In this document: in pieces, positions 29,271-38,642 of the stretch | Layout: each line of letters opens with the position of its first letter | Position numbering within the stretch: the first letter of the stretch is position 1 | Source of the DNA: Polynucleobacter sp. AP-Melu-500A-A1 | Lineage (GTDB): Bacteria; Pseudomonadota; Gammaproteobacteria; Burkholderiales; Burkholderiaceae | DNA: 64,000 bases | Direction of reading: 5' to 3' | Assembly: GCF_018882125.1 (NCBI RefSeq) | Contig: NZ_JACVOZ010000001.1 | Location: forward strand, 62,001 to 126,000 | Translations under genes and position numbers: made by a program | Notes under the pieces: generated by a model | Database searches by the model: none | What the model was told of the DNA's origin: nothing | Seen by the model: the letters and a program-made list of their open reading frames with translations, nothing else

Positions 29271-30164
29271 TTAAAGAAAATAATGATCGATCAGTAATGC
29301 TACAAAGAGAAGTGATAAATAAGTGATAGAGAAGCGGAAAGTCTTCTTCGCCAACGCGTCACTATAAGAAATAAACAAAGCAATCACATAGGATAAGAAT
29401 ATGAAACCTAAAATAATTGCCGAAATCAGATACACCATGCCACTCATGCCATAAATATAGGGCAATAAAGTTGCTGCAATCAAGATGAGGGTATAGAGCA
29501 AAATATTAAGTAGAGTAAAGCGTTCGCCATGAGTTACTGGCAGCATTGGTAAACCAGATTGCACATAATCTTCACGACGATACAAAGCTAAGGCCCAAAA
29601 ATGAGGCGGTGTCCAGACAAAGATAATCAAAACTAAAAGCCAAGCCTCAGCCGATACCGTATTAGTTACTGCGGCCCAGCCTAGTGCCGGTGGCATTGCA
29701 CCTGAAAGGCCGCCAATCACAATATTTTGTGGTGTTGCAGGCTTTAATAACCAAGTATAGATAACTGCATAGCCAACAAAAGTTGCTAAGGTTAACCACA
29801 TCGTTAATGGGTTACAGAAATTCCATAGAACAATCATCCCCAAGGAACCCAGAATGACTGAAAAAATAATAATGTGAAAAGCGCTTACTTCACCAGTTGC
29901 CGAGGGACGCCACGCAGTACGTCTCATCTTCGCATCAACCACTTGTTCAATCAGACAGTTCACTGCAAATGCAGCCCCAGCTAACAACCAAATGCCAATA
30001 ATTCCACCAAAAAGAATTGGATAGGGAACCATACCGGGCGTGGCCAAGAACATGCCAATCACCGCACAAAATACAGCAAGCTGGGTCACTCTGGGTTTAG
30101 TCAGAACCCAGTATTGGCGCCAGCGTGGCATTGCCTTCAGGGCAGAGGTTTTAGGGGTGCTCAT
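29271..30164 (-). CDS. cyoE: Protohaem IX farnesyltransferase (haem O synthase)
   Basis: This UbiA-family inner-membrane prenyltransferase makes haem O from haem B. It shows [12 protein letters not shown] near the start, the prenyl-diphosphate motif [15 protein letters not shown] (about residue 85), and about nine hydrophobic helices. The frame is open to 30287; I start at the ATG at 30164 (297 residues) because it overlaps the ctaA stop as ATGA and matches the family start. The product feeds CtaA encoded just upstream. Confidence 0.94.
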   Translation of the reverse strand: MSTPKTSALKAMPRWRQYWVLTKPRVTQLAVFCAVIGMFLATPGMVPYPILFGGIIGIWLLAGAAFAVNCLIEQVVDAKMRRTAWRPSATGEVSAFHIIIFSVILGSLGMIVLWNFCNPLTMWLTLATFVGYAVIYTWLLKPATPQNIVIGGLSGAMPPALGWAAVTNTVSAEAWLLVLIIFVWTPPHFWALALYRREDYVQSGLPMLPVTHGERFTLLNILLYTLILIAATLLPYIYGMSGMVYLISAIILGFIFLSYVIALFISYSDALAKKTFRFSITYLSLLFVALLIDHYFL

Positions 30165-31291
30165 AATGACGATGTCATCTTCATTTGGATGGGTGACTTC
30201 CATGAAGCCCAAGAAGCCATTCTGATCAAACAGAATACTAAGGCGGCAGACCCTGCAGTGTGCATTAAGGCAGCCAATAAGGGCCACTGAAATACGACAT
30301 TGGAGATTCCAGTGACTACTTGCAAGAGTAAAAGCCCAAAAAGCAATTTAGCAAAATACTGAAGTGATGGAGTAGCTGAAGTTGCAAGGCTATAGGCTTT
30401 AAGGCCCAGAAAACCAAGGCACAGCAGGACAAGAATCGCAGATACCCGATGCGCCCAGTGAATCGTTTGTAAGGCAATTGGCGAAATAAATTCGCCTTGT
30501 GCATTAAGGCCAAGCTGACGCCACAAAGAAAAACCTTCTGCCCAATTTGTCTCAGGCCATATTGATCCTAGGCAAGTTGGAAAATCTGGACAGGCGAGTA
30601 CGGCATAGTTTGTACTGACCCAAGCACCTAAAAAGACTTGCATAAACAATATGCCTAAGGCTATTGCAAGTAGGGATGCGGGCAAAGGTCGAACACGTAA
30701 GGTTCGCACAACAGAAGATGTACTTTCCCAGGTTTGCTGTGCATAGGCAGTTAGGCAGGCCAACAGAATTAAAGCCAACATCAGATGCAAGCTCACAATG
30801 ATGGGTTGCAATTTGAGTGTCACAGTCCACGCACCAAATGCGCCTTGTAAGCACACTAAGAAGAGCAATCCTAAGCTAGCAAACAAAGGGGCTTTTCCTA
30901 AAGACTTCACTTTATTAAAAGCGATGCCAACTTGTACCAAAATTAAAGCCCCTACGGTCATTGCTAAATAGCGATGAATCATTTCAATCCAGGCTTTCAT
31001 GACAGTTACAGGGCCAGTGGGTAAGGCGCTCTCTGCAAGCTTGATATCGCTCGAAGCATATATCGGATTTGAGGTGCCATAACATCCCGGCCAATCAGGA
31101 CAACCTAAGCCTGAATCTGTCAGGCGAGTAAATGCGCCAAAGACTATTAAATCAAAAGTCATAAAGACCAAAACCCAATTGAGTTTTTGAAAAAAACTAT
31201 AGCTCGGTCTCGTCCACAGATAAGCTAAAGGAAGGCCCGCAAAAATAATGGCAATGGCTGCCAACTCCAAGATGACAATAAAACTCGGCAT
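30161..31291 (-). CDS. ctaA: Haem A synthase, COX15/CtaA family
   Basis: The 376-residue inner-membrane enzyme oxidises haem O to haem A. It has about eight helices and cysteine pairs in two outer loops ([11 protein letters not shown] at about 65, and [11 protein letters not shown] at about 235), plus haem-binding histidines in IHRYLAMT and IHWAHRVSA. It overlaps cyoE by ATGA and the upstream orf by TAATG, so the genes are translationally linked. Confidence 0.94.
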   Translation of the reverse strand: MPSFIVILELAAIAIIFAGLPLAYLWTRPSYSFFQKLNWVLVFMTFDLIVFGAFTRLTDSGLGCPDWPGCYGTSNPIYASSDIKLAESALPTGPVTVMKAWIEMIHRYLAMTVGALILVQVGIAFNKVKSLGKAPLFASLGLLFLVCLQGAFGAWTVTLKLQPIIVSLHLMLALILLACLTAYAQQTWESTSSVVRTLRVRPLPASLLAIALGILFMQVFLGAWVSTNYAVLACPDFPTCLGSIWPETNWAEGFSLWRQLGLNAQGEFISPIALQTIHWAHRVSAILVLLCLGFLGLKAYSLATSATPSLQYFAKLLFGLLLLQVVTGISNVVFQWPLLAALMHTAGSAALVFCLIRMASWASWKSPIQMKMTSSL

Positions 31292-31947
31292 TACAAACTT
31301 TCGCCCTTGTGATTTAATTTCAAGAGCTTCTCTAAATCTTTCTTCATCGCAGCAAATTCTTTTGGAGAATTTGTGACAGGAAAGTACATCATCTTTGCAG
31401 GACTGGGATCAATCAACTGAATCTGCTGCCCGGCACCTTCTTTATTTAGCCATCCCTCAAAGTCTGCTCTCAGCTGAGGATCTACAGGCATTGTGATGAC
31501 CTGTAAGCCAGCGTTTATCTCATCATATGCCTTCTGCACTTCTGGATCGACTGGCTTACTGTCGGTATTGACCCATAGCAATTGCACACGCTTACTTTCT
31601 CTGCCCATAGCAGTTCGAGTCTGGCGCATTAAAAATAAGGCCTCAATACATTTTTCATCTTTAATCTGACATTCACCCGCTGGACGAGCGATCAATAAGG
31701 TCCATTTACCCTGCACGGGAACTGTAGACCAAGCAGGATTAAATTCTTGAGCAGGATAAACAAGCGTTCCCAGATTTGTTTTACCGCCTGCAGGCTTAAT
31801 CACGTAGTAAGCAAAATAGGAGGCGATCACTGGGGATGCGCAAGCCAGCAATAACAACAGCATCTGAATACGGCCACGACGAGTACGTGCATTGATGGCA
31901 GAAGAATCCATCTGAGACGCTGGAATTAACAACTCTTTATCAATCAC
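31291..31947 (-). CDS. Membrane-anchored protein of the oxidase-assembly cluster
   Basis: The 218-residue protein has one N-terminal membrane helix (about residues 28-48) and a soluble outer domain. The segment WTLLIARPAGECQIKDEKC and the later LIDPSPAKMMYFP look like a SCO/thioredoxin-like fold but lack the CxxxCP copper motif. I do not know a named function. It overlaps ctaA by one base (TAATG) and follows surf1 by 2 bases, so a role in cytochrome oxidase assembly is inferred from context only. Confidence 0.8.
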   Translation of the reverse strand: MIDKELLIPASQMDSSAINARTRRGRIQMLLLLLACASPVIASYFAYYVIKPAGGKTNLGTLVYPAQEFNPAWSTVPVQGKWTLLIARPAGECQIKDEKCIEALFLMRQTRTAMGRESKRVQLLWVNTDSKPVDPEVQKAYDEINAGLQVITMPVDPQLRADFEGWLNKEGAGQQIQLIDPSPAKMMYFPVTNSPKEFAAMKKDLEKLLKLNHKGESL

Positions 31948-31949
31948 CC

Positions 31950-32735
31950 TTAATCCTCATTCACAAAACCCTGACGCTTATATTGCCGTAGACCACTCAC
32001 CAACCAGAATACAAAGCCAGCAAAAGCTAAAGCAAACCACTGGAATGCATAAGCATAATGGCGATCCACTCCCGTCGTCAGAGGTGGCCACTCTCGGAGT
32101 AGGCCATCTTGAATACCAGATTCCTCTAAACGCAAAATAAATGGGCTTTGCGTCCAACCATGTAACTTCGCCTCGCCATCTAAATTCAGGTTTTGTTCAA
32201 TACGCGGTCTATTAAGCACAGGAGAGGCATTGCCAGACCCCAACTCATAGACCTTCCCAGGATGAGCAAAAACGATTCCCTCAATGTTCAAAGCACCCAC
32301 TGGGGTCTCAACTGGCGGTAAGGTTTCTCGGTTATCTTGATTTCGTGGCGCCCATCCTCGATTAACCCAGAGGACCTCATCTCCACCCTCTAATCGAAAA
32401 GGCATCATGAGATAAAAACCTGCTTGAGCACTATTTCCTGATGCGCCTGCTGGAAAAGGCCTAGGACGGTTATCTAGCCAAACTGCAGCATCTGGCAGGT
32501 AATGCCCTCGAGCAGTCATGCGGCGCTCACTAGCCTCCGTTAAGGTCCATGCTCGGTCATTCGCATTCAGAATCGGCATTTGCTGGCGGGCCAATAAATT
32601 AGTAGCCAAAGCAATCTTCGTGCTTGCCCTACTCAACTGCCAATACCCTGCCGCACAACCAATTGCCATGACTAGCAGGGCTGATACAGTAGCAACTATG
32701 CGCTTGGCAACGAGGGCATTAAAAAGGCTATTCAA
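31950..32735 (-). CDS. SURF1 family cytochrome oxidase assembly protein
   Basis: The 261-residue protein has the SURF1 layout: two membrane helices at the ends (about 11-32 and 227-247) around a periplasmic domain. Typical elements are GYWQLSRA just after the first helix, WLDNRPRP, WVNRGW and HYAYAFQWFALA before the last helix. SURF1 helps insert haem A into subunit I. It begins the minus-strand assembly run and starts 14 bases from the divergent DUF2909 gene. Confidence 0.92.
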   Translation of the reverse strand: MNSLFNALVAKRIVATVSALLVMAIGCAAGYWQLSRASTKIALATNLLARQQMPILNANDRAWTLTEASERRMTARGHYLPDAAVWLDNRPRPFPAGASGNSAQAGFYLMMPFRLEGGDEVLWVNRGWAPRNQDNRETLPPVETPVGALNIEGIVFAHPGKVYELGSGNASPVLNRPRIEQNLNLDGEAKLHGWTQSPFILRLEESGIQDGLLREWPPLTTGVDRHYAYAFQWFALAFAGFVFWLVSGLRQYKRQGFVNED

Positions 32736-32749
32736 AATAAGGATCTGAG

Positions 32750-32962
32750 ATGAAGTGGGTTATATCAATTGTGCTGCTAATGATTTTTGCAAGCTTGGGC
32801 TCAGCACTCTATTACATGATGAAAGACAAGGGCAACAGCTCCAAAATGGTTCACTCACTGATGTTGCGAATTGGCTTATCAATTGCTCTTTTTCTTGGAA
32901 TTCTGATTGCCCACTACTTTGGCTTCATAGAAGCAACTGGTATTAAAGTTGGGACGAACTAA
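32750..32962 (+). CDS. DUF2909 twin-transmembrane small protein
   Basis: This 70-residue protein has two hydrophobic helices (about 2-24 and 42-62) joined by a short polar loop with DKGNSSKMVHSLMLRI, matching the DUF2909 family found beside SURF1 in betaproteobacterial oxidase clusters. Its function is unknown; location suggests a link to oxidase assembly. It is followed by an intrinsic terminator. Confidence 0.85.
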   Translation: MKWVISIVLLMIFASLGSALYYMMKDKGNSSKMVHSLMLRIGLSIALFLGILIAHYFGFIEATGIKVGTN

Positions 32963-32996
32963 GCGCATTCAATAAGCTACAGTACACCTAAAAACG

Positions 32997-33025
32997 AATC
33001 GGGGCTTTACGCCCCGATTTTTTTT
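32997..33025. terminator. Intrinsic terminator between DUF2909 gene and ctaE
   Basis: AATCGGGGC and GCCCCGATT form a 9-bp stem with a 5-base loop, followed on the plus strand by a run of T. On the minus strand it lies after the ctaE stop and is followed by CGTTTTT, so it may act both ways. Confidence 0.9.
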
Positions 33026-33029
33026 CAAC

Positions 33030-33884
33030 TTACATCCAATAAACAGCGATGTACAGACCAAGCCAAACAACGTCAACAAAGTGCCAGTACCAAGCAGCGC
33101 CCTCAAAAGCAAAATGATGCTTAGAAGTAAAGTCACCACGAATCATACGACGCAACACAATTGCTAACATCGTGCCACCAAGGAAAACGTGAAAGCCGTG
33201 GAAACCAGTCAACATGAAGAAGGTGGAGCCGTAGATACCAGAGGTCAATTTCAAGTTGAGCTCATGGTAAGCATGGTAGTACTCATAACCCTGGAAGCAC
33301 AAGAAGATGAATCCCAATCCAACGGTAACCGCTAAGCCAATAATGGCTTTCTTCATGTGGTTCTCAACCAAAGCATGGTGAGCATAAGTAATCGTTACGC
33401 CAGAGCTAAGCAACAACAAAGTATTCACTGTTGGAATTGGCCATGGACCCATGGTTGTGAATTTCTCAACCAAACCAGCTGGGCCATCATTTGGCCAAAC
33501 GGCAGTGAAATTAGGCCAAATGAGTTTGCTTTCAACATCACCCATCCAAGGCATAGCAATATTGCGAGCATAGAACAGAGCAGCAAAGAAAGCACCAAAG
33601 AACATAATCTCAGAGAAGATGAACCATGCCATCGACCAGCGATAAGAGACGTCTACATTGACACCATTCATGCCAGCATTTGATTCAGCAATCGTATCGC
33701 CAAACCAGTTGTACAGCACGAATAAAATCCATGCCACACCAACTAAACTTAGAGGACCGCCCCAAGAAGTGTGGTTAACCCATCCGGTCATACCGAAACC
33801 AAAAGCAATTAAGCCAATTGCCGCCATGGCTGGATGCCTAGATAGCGCTGGGACGTAATAGTATGGGGTTGAATTGGATGACAT
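33030..33884 (-). CDS. ctaE: Cytochrome c oxidase subunit III
   Basis: The 284-residue inner-membrane protein has about seven helices and subunit III motifs: WFIFSEIMFFGAFFAA with the conserved Glu, a central YAHHALVENH, and FFMLTGFHGFHVFLGG near the end. I chose the ATG at 33884, preceded by GAGAGAAT; a TTG at 33902 would add six residues. It closes the structural gene run ctaC-ctaD-small orf-ctaG-DUF2970-ctaE, ending at the terminator. Confidence 0.96.
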   Translation of the reverse strand: MSSNSTPYYYVPALSRHPAMAAIGLIAFGFGMTGWVNHTSWGGPLSLVGVAWILFVLYNWFGDTIAESNAGMNGVNVDVSYRWSMAWFIFSEIMFFGAFFAALFYARNIAMPWMGDVESKLIWPNFTAVWPNDGPAGLVEKFTTMGPWPIPTVNTLLLLSSGVTITYAHHALVENHMKKAIIGLAVTVGLGFIFLCFQGYEYYHAYHELNLKLTSGIYGSTFFMLTGFHGFHVFLGGTMLAIVLRRMIRGDFTSKHHFAFEGAAWYWHFVDVVWLGLYIAVYWM

Positions 33885-33913
33885 CTTATTCTCTCTATTC
33901 AATCAAAAAATAA

Positions 33914-34108
33914 TCAATTGGAAACAACTGCTTTTACTATCAACAGCAGGATGGCCATGAAGATCAAGGCACCAACCACTCCTGCAATGATGATGTGAAC
34001 AAAACTCAGTGAAGCTACATCTTCTTGTAAACCTGATTGTTTACGCACTCCCAGAAAACCCCACATCACGGCTTTCATAGACTGTATAAAACTACTTTTC
34101 TTTTTCAT
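33914..34108 (-). CDS. DUF2970 small membrane protein
   Basis: The 64-residue protein has a basic N-terminus, the FLGVRKQSGLQ motif typical of DUF2970, and one C-terminal membrane helix (about 38-62). It overlaps the ctaG stop by ATGA and is followed by ctaE 29 bases later. The family recurs at this position in betaproteobacterial oxidase operons. Function unknown. Confidence 0.85.
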   Translation of the reverse strand: MKKKSSFIQSMKAVMWGFLGVRKQSGLQEDVASLSFVHIIIAGVVGALIFMAILLLIVKAVVSN

Positions 34109-34692
34109 GAAACGATCTTTGATTTAGGGGCAGGAGGTGTGCCACCCAAACCCAACTCAAAAAAGGTATACGACAAGGTAATGGTTTTCACATCATCAGG
34201 CAATCCTGCATCAATCACAAAGACTACCGGCATCTTCTTAGTTTCCTTAGCCGCTAGGGTTTGCTCCTGAAAACAAAAACACTCTAATTTGGTAAAAAAT
34301 TCTGTTGCACTCTTAGGTGCATAACTCGGAATAGCTTGTGCACGCACAGTACGAGTAAGGTTATTAGTTACTTCGTAAACAATTTCAGTCATCTCGCCAG
34401 GATGAACTTCCAAGAAGTTTTTCACTGGCTTAAAGGTAAAAGGTCCACGACTATTGGAATCAAACTCAATAGTCACTGTACGAGCATAGTTGACCTGAGT
34501 ATTGCCAACCTTATTTGGACTAAATGCCCTGACCCCATAATCATTCTTATTGGTGACAACATTAATTCCAGTGACTTCACACAAAGCCTTGTACATTGGC
34601 ACCAAGGCATATCCAAAGCCAAACATCATTACAGCTGCAATTAAGAGCTTTAATAAAATTTGTCGATTCAGTGTTTGAGTAGAAACCATCAT
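34105..34692 (-). CDS. ctaG: Cytochrome c oxidase assembly protein CtaG/Cox11
   Basis: The 195-residue protein has one N-terminal membrane helix (about 14-34) with the following VPMYKALCEVTGIN, and a periplasmic immunoglobulin-like domain carrying the copper ligands ECFCFQEQTL (about residue 142). Cox11 builds the CuB site of subunit I. ATGA coupling with DUF2970 is seen. The first two codons are both Met; either could be the start. Confidence 0.95.
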   Translation of the reverse strand: MMVSTQTLNRQILLKLLIAAVMMFGFGYALVPMYKALCEVTGINVVTNKNDYGVRAFSPNKVGNTQVNYARTVTIEFDSNSRGPFTFKPVKNFLEVHPGEMTEIVYEVTNNLTRTVRAQAIPSYAPKSATEFFTKLECFCFQEQTLAAKETKKMPVVFVIDAGLPDDVKTITLSYTFFELGLGGTPPAPKSKIVS

Positions 34693-34704
34693 AATCTGCG
34701 GGGG

Positions 34705-34836
34705 TTAACCTAAAAAGCTCCACTTCATCACAATCCCGATAAAGAACACCGCAGCTATGCTCAAAAGAATTAGCCCTAAACGACGATTATTCGCCGCTAG
34801 CGCTTGTTTAGAGGACGTATTAAATTCCTGCTTCAC
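34705..34836 (-). CDS. Cytochrome oxidase small assembly protein
   Basis: A 43-residue product ends with [18 protein letters not shown], one membrane helix, and a short IVMKWSFLG tail, matching the small protein seen between ctaD and ctaG in Burkholderiales. No ATG lies after the ctaD stop in this frame. I place the start at a GTG at 34836, inside the ctaD end, with TAAAGAG 7-8 bases upstream. The start is uncertain; the frame stays open further upstream. Confidence 0.65.
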   Translation of the reverse strand: MKQEFNTSSKQALAANNRRLGLILLSIAAVFFIGIVMKWSFLG

Positions 34837-36439
34837 GCATCTGCTCTTTACTAGGCGGCGTTTCAAAAGTATGGTGCGGAGCTGGTGATGGAATAGTCCA
34901 TTCCAAACCTTTTGCACCATCCCATGGCTTCATAGGAGCTTTGACACCTTGACCACGATACGCTGGCATTACAACGAAGAGCAAGAAATAAACCTGTGAT
35001 AGACCAAAGCCTAAGGCGCCAATCGAAGCGATCGAATTAAAATCGGCGAACTGGGTTGGGTAGTCAGCATAGCGACGTGGCATACCTGCTAAGCCAAGGA
35101 AGTGCATTGGGAAGAAGGTAATGTTAAAGAAAATCATGGAGGTCCAAAAATGGATCTTGCCACGGGTTTCATTAGCCATATAACCTGTCCACTTTGGACA
35201 CCAGTAATAAAAGCCAGCAAACATTGCAAACAATGAACCTGCAACCAAGACATAGTGGAAATGTGCTACTACGTAGTATGTATCTTGCAGGCCAATATCA
35301 ATTGGTGCCAAGGCCAAGATGAGGCCAGTAAATCCACCCATCGTAAATACGAAGATAAAACCAATGGCCCACAACATCGGAGTCTCAAAGGTCATTGAGC
35401 CTTTCCACATTGTTGCAACCCAGTTAAAAATCTTCACGCCTGTTGGAACAGCAATCAACATCGTGGCATACATAAAGAATAACTGGCCTGTTACCGGCAT
35501 ACCAGTTGCAAACATATGGTGAGCCCAAACGATAAATGACAAGATCGCAATAGACGATGTTGCATAAACCATGGAGCTGTAACCAAACAATGTTTTTCTC
35601 GAGAACGTTGGAACGATTTCACTCACAATTCCGAATGCTGGAAGAATCATGATGTAAACCTCGGGGTGACCAAAGAACCAGAAAATATGCTGGAACATGA
35701 TTGGATCGCCACCACCCACAGCAGAGAAAAATGAAGTACCAAAGTGACGGTCAGTCAGAACCATCGTGATTGCGCCAGCCAAAACAGGCATTACAGCTAT
35801 CAACAAGTAGGCAGTAATTAGCCAAGTCCAACAGAACATTGGCATCTTCATCAAAGTCATGCCAGGAGCGCGCATATTCAAAATAGTCACAATGATGTTA
35901 ATTGAGCCCATGATGGAGGAGGCGCCCAATAAATGGAGGGCAAAAATGGCCATGTCCATTCCAGGGCCCATCTGTGAAGTTAAGGGAGCGTAAATTGTCC
36001 AACCACCTGCAGGTGCGCCACCAGGAACAAGGAAGGAAGTAAATAATAAAGTTGCAGCGACTGGAAGAATCCAGAAGCTAAAGTTATTCATACGAGCGAA
36101 TGCCATATCAGAGGCACCAATTTGCAAAGGCACCATCCAGTTAGCAAAGCCAACGAAGGCCGGCATGATCGCGCCGAACACCATCACCAATCCGTGCATG
36201 GTAGTGAGTTGATTGAAGAACTCAGGACGGAAAAATTGCAAGCCAGGCTGGAATAATTCCAAACGAATTCCCAAAGCCATCACACCGCCAGCTAACAAGC
36301 TAACGAATGAGAAAATCAAATACATCGTACCGATGTCTTTGTGGTTAGTCGCGAACAACCAACGGCGCCAACCGTGTGGCGTGTGATCGTCGTGTGCGTG
36401 ATCGTGTGCGTGATCGATGGTAGTAGAGACTGTACTCAT
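34820..36439 (-). CDS. ctaD: Cytochrome c oxidase subunit I
   Basis: The 539-residue haem-copper oxidase subunit has about 12 helices. It shows the haem a ligand region [12 protein letters not shown], the [17 protein letters not shown] motif with the D-channel Glu and the cross-linked His-Tyr pair, CuB histidines in WAHHMF, and the haem a3/a ligands in [10 protein letters not shown]. The His/Asp-rich N-terminus ([13 protein letters not shown]) is peculiar but common in relatives. It is the catalytic core of the terminal oxidase. Confidence 0.98.
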   Translation of the reverse strand: MSTVSTTIDHAHDHAHDDHTPHGWRRWLFATNHKDIGTMYLIFSFVSLLAGGVMALGIRLELFQPGLQFFRPEFFNQLTTMHGLVMVFGAIMPAFVGFANWMVPLQIGASDMAFARMNNFSFWILPVAATLLFTSFLVPGGAPAGGWTIYAPLTSQMGPGMDMAIFALHLLGASSIMGSINIIVTILNMRAPGMTLMKMPMFCWTWLITAYLLIAVMPVLAGAITMVLTDRHFGTSFFSAVGGGDPIMFQHIFWFFGHPEVYIMILPAFGIVSEIVPTFSRKTLFGYSSMVYATSSIAILSFIVWAHHMFATGMPVTGQLFFMYATMLIAVPTGVKIFNWVATMWKGSMTFETPMLWAIGFIFVFTMGGFTGLILALAPIDIGLQDTYYVVAHFHYVLVAGSLFAMFAGFYYWCPKWTGYMANETRGKIHFWTSMIFFNITFFPMHFLGLAGMPRRYADYPTQFADFNSIASIGALGFGLSQVYFLLFVVMPAYRGQGVKAPMKPWDGAKGLEWTIPSPAPHHTFETPPSKEQMREAGI

Positions 36440-36479
36440 GGATTACTCCGGTTTCGTTTTATCTGTATTTGTGAATGAA

Positions 36480-37637
36480 TTACTTGCCGCCACGTGCGGT
36501 AAAAATTTCTTGGGTCTGAATTATTTCACCCGTTTTATTGCCCCATGAATTACGGGTATAGGTCATCACTGCAGCAATATCGCCATCAGAAATCACACCA
36601 GCCCATTTCGGCATTGCATTTTTACCGTTGATCAAAATGTTGTACTGGCCTTCCTTCGGACCAAGCACTACTTTGCTACCATCGAGCGCTGGGAATGCGC
36701 CGGCACCTTTGCCATTTGGCTGATGGCAAGCTGCACAGTTCGATGCATACACTTTTGCACCGCGCTCTTTTTGTTCATCTAAGGTATATACCTTAGTTGG
36801 ATCATCAGTGGCAGAAGACATTTCTTTTTTCTTACCTTCAACCCACTGGGTGTAGTCCTCTTGTGACACTACCTTTACCACGATAGGCATGAAAGCATGC
36901 TCAGCACCACATAACTCAGAGCATTGGCCACGGAAAGTGCCGATAGTATCTGCTCTAAACCAAGTGTCACGCACAAACCCAGGAATCGCATCTTGCTTAA
37001 CGCCGAATGCTGGAATGGTCCAAGCGTGAATAACGTCATTAGCAGTAGTAATTAAACGAATTTTCTTGCCGACTGGAACAACCATTTCGTTATCAACTTC
37101 CATCAAATAGGTATTTGATTTAGGCGCTAAGTTATTAATGGCTTCACGTGATGTTGACAAAGTAGACAAAAAGCTAATTCCTTCACCCTCACCTTTAATG
37201 TAGTCGTATCCCCATTTCCACTGATAACCAGTTGTTTTAATGGTGATGTCTGAATTAGTCGTATCTTTCATTGCAACAACTGTTTTCGTTGCTGGTAAAG
37301 CCATGCCAATCACGATAAGCAATGGAATCACGGTCCAAATAATTTCAACTGTTGTGCTCTCATGAAAGGATGCTGATTTGTGACCCAATGATTTGCGATG
37401 CTTCAAAATGGCATAGAACATCACCCCGAAAACACCGACAAAAATCACTGCACAAATGGCTAGCATCATCCAATGGAGCCAGTGAATTTCTTGCATGATT
37501 TTGGTTGCTGGGGTAGCAAAATTGAGCTGGTTAACAGCAGGGCCGCCAGGCATATTTTCAGCTGCATATGCCCAAGCAGAGCCAAAGGCAGCTATTAAAT
37601 AGAGCGAAGCCCTAGTGACTTTTCCAAATAAATTCAT
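36480..37637 (-). CDS. ctaC: Cytochrome c oxidase subunit II with fused cytochrome c domain
   Basis: The 385-residue protein has a signal peptide ending near AYA, two membrane helices, a cupredoxin domain with CuA ligands CSELCGAEHAFM (about residue 225), and a C-terminal cytochrome c domain with haem motif CAACH (about 300) and a Met ligand in NAMPKWAG. The fusion marks a caa3-type oxidase, in which electrons can enter through the attached cytochrome c. The 193-base leader upstream holds a candidate promoter. Confidence 0.97.
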   Translation of the reverse strand: MNLFGKVTRASLYLIAAFGSAWAYAAENMPGGPAVNQLNFATPATKIMQEIHWLHWMMLAICAVIFVGVFGVMFYAILKHRKSLGHKSASFHESTTVEIIWTVIPLLIVIGMALPATKTVVAMKDTTNSDITIKTTGYQWKWGYDYIKGEGEGISFLSTLSTSREAINNLAPKSNTYLMEVDNEMVVPVGKKIRLITTANDVIHAWTIPAFGVKQDAIPGFVRDTWFRADTIGTFRGQCSELCGAEHAFMPIVVKVVSQEDYTQWVEGKKKEMSSATDDPTKVYTLDEQKERGAKVYASNCAACHQPNGKGAGAFPALDGSKVVLGPKEGQYNILINGKNAMPKWAGVISDGDIAAVMTYTRNSWGNKTGEIIQTQEIFTARGGK

Positions 37638-37727
37638 CTTATTCTCTGTTTATGGTCGCGAGCAAGGTAGTAAAAACGCAATCTAAATGCCCAAAAATGC
37701 GGTATCAAGCCAATACTTCTAGCCGTG

Positions 37728-37756
37728 ATTATAGGGTCAATTAGATACAAGAACAA
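37728..37756 (-). promoter_or_regulatory. Candidate promoter of the cox structural operon
   Basis: On the minus strand TTGTTC (37751-37756) and a perfect TATAAT (37728-37733) are 17 bases apart, leaving a leader of about 85 bases before ctaC. The -35 matches at three positions. Nothing else with clear function was seen in the 193-base gap between ctaC and the methyltransferase-like gene. Confidence 0.6.
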
Positions 37757-37830
37757 ACTGGCCTAACCCAGCTTCATCCAATCTTGACAAAGCTTATAAT
37801 GATAGTAAGCACTTACACTTAAGCAGGATC

Positions 37831-38619
37831 TCACCTAGTCTTGTGTCCAATTTGATTTATATCAATATAAGCAACATTGTCCTGCGCTTTCGCAAGGTGC
37901 TTTCCAATTGCCCAAGCATGTCCATAGACCACTTCTAAGGTCATCTTTTGTGGCAATAGGCCTTTTTCAGGCATTTTGGTTGGGGCAGTTTGAAGTAGTT
38001 TTAACGCCTGCGCATCCGCCAATAAAAGTACATCGGACACATAGTTCAAGTGAAGGAACTCCATATCCATTACAGGGTCTGAAAAACGTTTACCCACTAA
38101 AGCGTCGCCCATATCGTGCATATCCCAGGGACTAAGGAGATTCTTCAATTTCAATACGCTGGCATCCAAGCTACGTAATTCTTTGCCGGTATCTGGCCCC
38201 AGATAGCTAAAGGTCAAGAGGCCACCCTCTTTTAAGGTCCGCCAGCACTCTTGAAGAAAATGAGCTGGATCAGCCAAATCCTGCAATAAAAGATTACAAA
38301 AAATTAAATCCACTGAATTATCTGGCAGATCCAGCTTTCCAGATTTTAGATAGGCACTTAAAGGACTGCTATGACTACCTTGAAATAAGCGACGCCATAC
38401 TTGCAGTGCTTCAAAACTCAATACATCAAGACCAGTGAGATCGCCTTCATAAACACCATAAATTCGAGCGCCTGGAAATCGCTTTTTGAATGCAGAAAAA
38501 TACCGCCCAGGAAACTCTGGAATGAGTAAGACATCTTTTACTTCCAACTTCACAATGTCTAACTTTTGCAGCATACGCTCTGCAATTTCATCCTGTAGCC
38601 ATTTGATTGATTGGGTCAT
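37831..38619 (-). CDS. BioC-like methyltransferase-fold protein, degenerate SAM motif
   Basis: The 262-residue protein has a class I methyltransferase fold: an acidic end of strand 2 (IYGVYEGDL), LDLPDNSVDLIFCNLLLQ, and WRTLKEGGLLTFSYLGPDT, which resemble BioC (malonyl-ACP O-methyltransferase) of betaproteobacteria. The glycine-rich motif I is not recognisable: the matching stretch reads VLLIPEFPGRYF. SAM binding is therefore in doubt. I start at the ATG at 38619 (MTQSIKWLQ) rather than the open upstream frame. It starts 23 bases from the divergent comF-like gene. Confidence 0.75.
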   Translation of the reverse strand: MTQSIKWLQDEIAERMLQKLDIVKLEVKDVLLIPEFPGRYFSAFKKRFPGARIYGVYEGDLTGLDVLSFEALQVWRRLFQGSHSSPLSAYLKSGKLDLPDNSVDLIFCNLLLQDLADPAHFLQECWRTLKEGGLLTFSYLGPDTGKELRSLDASVLKLKNLLSPWDMHDMGDALVGKRFSDPVMDMEFLHLNYVSDVLLLADAQALKLLQTAPTKMPEKGLLPQKMTLEVVYGHAWAIGKHLAKAQDNVAYIDINQIGHKTR

Positions 38620-38642
38620 TGGCTCAGTATACTCAGCGCCCC

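Noticed and set aside
37784..37800. TTGACA and TATAAT on the plus strand near 37.8 kb
   Set aside because: The hexamers are only 5 bases apart, so they cannot form one promoter, and the region is the 3' side of the minus-strand methyltransferase-like gene.
37805..37816. GTAAG-CA-CTTAC palindrome after the methyltransferase-like gene
   Set aside because: The stem is only 5 bp and is not followed by a T-run on the minus strand; no regulator match recognised.
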